The translations under genes and the position numbers were made by a program. From Actinomycetes bacterium (GTDB lineage: Bacteria; Actinomycetota; Aquicultoria; CAJVYJ01; JAUVQD01): a DNA stretch of 7,237 nt. Shown piece by piece: positions 6,210-7,237 of the stretch. Location of the stretch: contig JAUVQD010000063.1 of NCBI GenBank assembly GCA_030598355.1, forward strand, positions 1 through 7,237, written 5' to 3'. How positions within the stretch are numbered: the stretch's first letter is position 1; each line of letters begins with the position of its first letter. A model generated the notes under the pieces. The model ran no database searches, was not told the origin of the DNA, and saw nothing but the letters and a program-made list of their open reading frames with translations.

Positions 6210-7237
6210 TGACAGATGAGCGTCGCGTCGTCGTAACCGGCCTGGGTGTTGTTGCGCCCGTTGGTATCGGGAAAGAGAAGTTTTGGGCGGGATTGACAGG
6301 CGGTCATTCTGGAGTAGACCAAATAACCAACTTTGATACAACTGATTATTCAGTTACTATCGCGGCTGAAGTTCAAGACTTTGATCTTTCGGGTCAGGTT
6401 GAACCAAAGGAACTCCGTCACCTCGATAGATTCGTTCAGTTCGCGATCGCGGCGGCTGGCGAAGCTATCAGCGACGCGAACCTCGATATCGCGGCCAATC
6501 CGGAGCGAGTTGGCGTTATTGTCGGATCGGGTATCGGTGGACTCAGAACCCTCGAGGATCAGCACAAAATTCTTATTAATCGCGGGCCGAGAAGAACTAG
6601 TCCTTTTTTAATCCCTATGATGATTCCGAATATGGCTTCGGGGCAGATTTCCATATATTTTGGGGCCAAAGGACCAAACTTTTGTCCGGTAAGCGCCTGC
6701 ACAACCTCAAATCACGCAATTGGTGAAGCGTTTGAGATTATTAAGCGAGGGGCGGCCGATATCTGTGTCGCCGGTGGAGCCGAAGCGCCGATTACACCTC
6801 TTGGCATAGCTGGTTTTGCGGCCATGAAGGCTCTCTCCACGAGGAATGATGACCCCGCTGGTGCATCGCGTCCCTTTGACGCTAAGCGTGACGGGTTTGT
6901 AGTGGGCGAGGGCGCCGGCATACTAATCCTTGAGGATTTGGAGAGCGCGTTGTCGAGAAAAGCAGATATCTACGCTGAAATTATCGGATATGGCGCAACG
7001 GGGGATGCTTACCACATTACAGCACCGGAGCTGACCGGCTCGGGTGCCATACGGTCAATGTCACTAGCCGTTGAGGCAGCGGGTATAAAGAAAGAAGAAG
7101 TCGACTATATCAATGCGCACGGAACATCTACGATGGCCAATGATAAGCTGGAAACCTTCGCAATGAAGAAAGTCTTTGGCGAGCATGTGAACGAGCTCTT
7201 GATAAGCTCGACAAAATCGATGACAGGTCACTTATTG
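6209..7237 (+). CDS. fabF: 3-oxoacyl-ACP synthase II (KAS II), 3' truncated by window
   Basis: FabF is the condensing enzyme for elongation, joining acyl-ACP with malonyl-ACP. The frame is open from ATG 6209 to the last base, giving 343 codons of an expected 410 or so; the C-terminus lies outside the window. The start [19 protein letters not shown] is a standard N-terminus and overlaps the acpP stop as TAATG, with only a weak ribosome site, so translational coupling is likely. The Cys-His-His triad is present: Cys164 in VSACTTSNHAIG, His304 in NAHGTST and His341 in STKSMTGH, with Lys336 also conserved. Ile109 in GSGIGG corresponds to the acyl-pocket isoleucine of FabF, where FabB has glycine, so FabF is preferred over FabB. 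Small departures are ACTTSN where ACATG or ACASS is common, and HGTSTMAND where HGTSTPLND is usual. By analogy with similar clusters, rnc (RNase III) may follow, but it is not visible. Confidence 0.95.
   Translation, partial: MTDERRVVVTGLGVVAPVGIGKEKFWAGLTGGHSGVDQITNFDTTDYSVTIAAEVQDFDLSGQVEPKELRHLDRFVQFAIAAAGEAISDANLDIAANPERVGVIVGSGIGGLRTLEDQHKILINRGPRRTSPFLIPMMIPNMASGQISIYFGAKGPNFCPVSACTTSNHAIGEAFEIIKRGAADICVAGGAEAPITPLGIAGFAAMKALSTRNDDPAGASRPFDAKRDGFVVGEGAGILILEDLESALSRKADIYAEIIGYGATGDAYHITAPELTGSGAIRSMSLAVEAAGIKKEEVDYINAHGTSTMANDKLETFAMKKVFGEHVNELLISSTKSMTGHLL

Noticed and set aside
6333..6611. 92-codon + strand frame inside fabF
   Set aside because: It is out of frame with fabF, which is conserved across this stretch, and its product is low-complexity Ser/Arg-rich.
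1..7237. tRNA, rRNA, CRISPR array, insertion sequence or origin
   Set aside because: No cloverleaf, regularly spaced repeats, transposase motifs or DnaA-box clusters were seen by eye on either strand.

Overview
This is a bacterial chromosome segment, about half G+C by eye, that is almost entirely core metabolism. From about position 1169 to the right edge it is a type II fatty-acid synthesis (FAS II) cluster, all on the + strand: plsX, fabH, fabK, fabD, fabG, acpP, fabF (3' end cut by the window). With plsX and fabH in front and FabK as the enoyl reductase, the order resembles the fab clusters of Clostridia and some other anaerobic or deep-branching bacteria. The genes are too conserved to name the organism from this window alone, so I do not assign a phylum.

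Left part (1-1039): two tandem paralogous genes for multi-pass membrane proteins that look like the sensor half of a signalling protein. The first is cut by the left edge, so only its last 70 codons are visible. The second (258-1039) is split by a one-base frame disruption near 495-497 and is called a probable pseudogene or sequence error. Restoring one base gives a 260-residue protein with about eight membrane spans. The two copies share an 83-bp 3' block, about 88% identical, that runs through the stop codon. Both end in a short charged helix-like tail with no output domain.

Middle and right (1169-7237): spacing is tight. The plsX-fabH gap is 3 nt, fabK/fabD and acpP/fabF overlap in TAATG, and longer gaps lie before fabK (76 nt), fabG (69 nt) and acpP (61 nt). 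A candidate main promoter lies at 1093-1121. A TTGACA hexamer overlaps the end of fabD and may start a fabG-acpP-fabF transcript. An A+T-rich inverted repeat followed by five T lies between fabH and fabK.

How the genes work together: FabD loads malonyl onto AcpP. FabH condenses acetyl-CoA (or a branched starter) with malonyl-ACP. FabF carries out later condensations, FabG reduces the 3-keto group and FabK reduces the enoyl group. PlsX turns finished acyl-ACP into acyl-phosphate for phospholipid synthesis. The dehydratase (FabZ/FabA) and acetyl-CoA carboxylase are not in the window. Catalytic residues are intact in every enzyme checked. I see no evidence for a new biological system here. The points worth a second look are the duplicated, frameshifted membrane genes and the possible internal regulatory sites.
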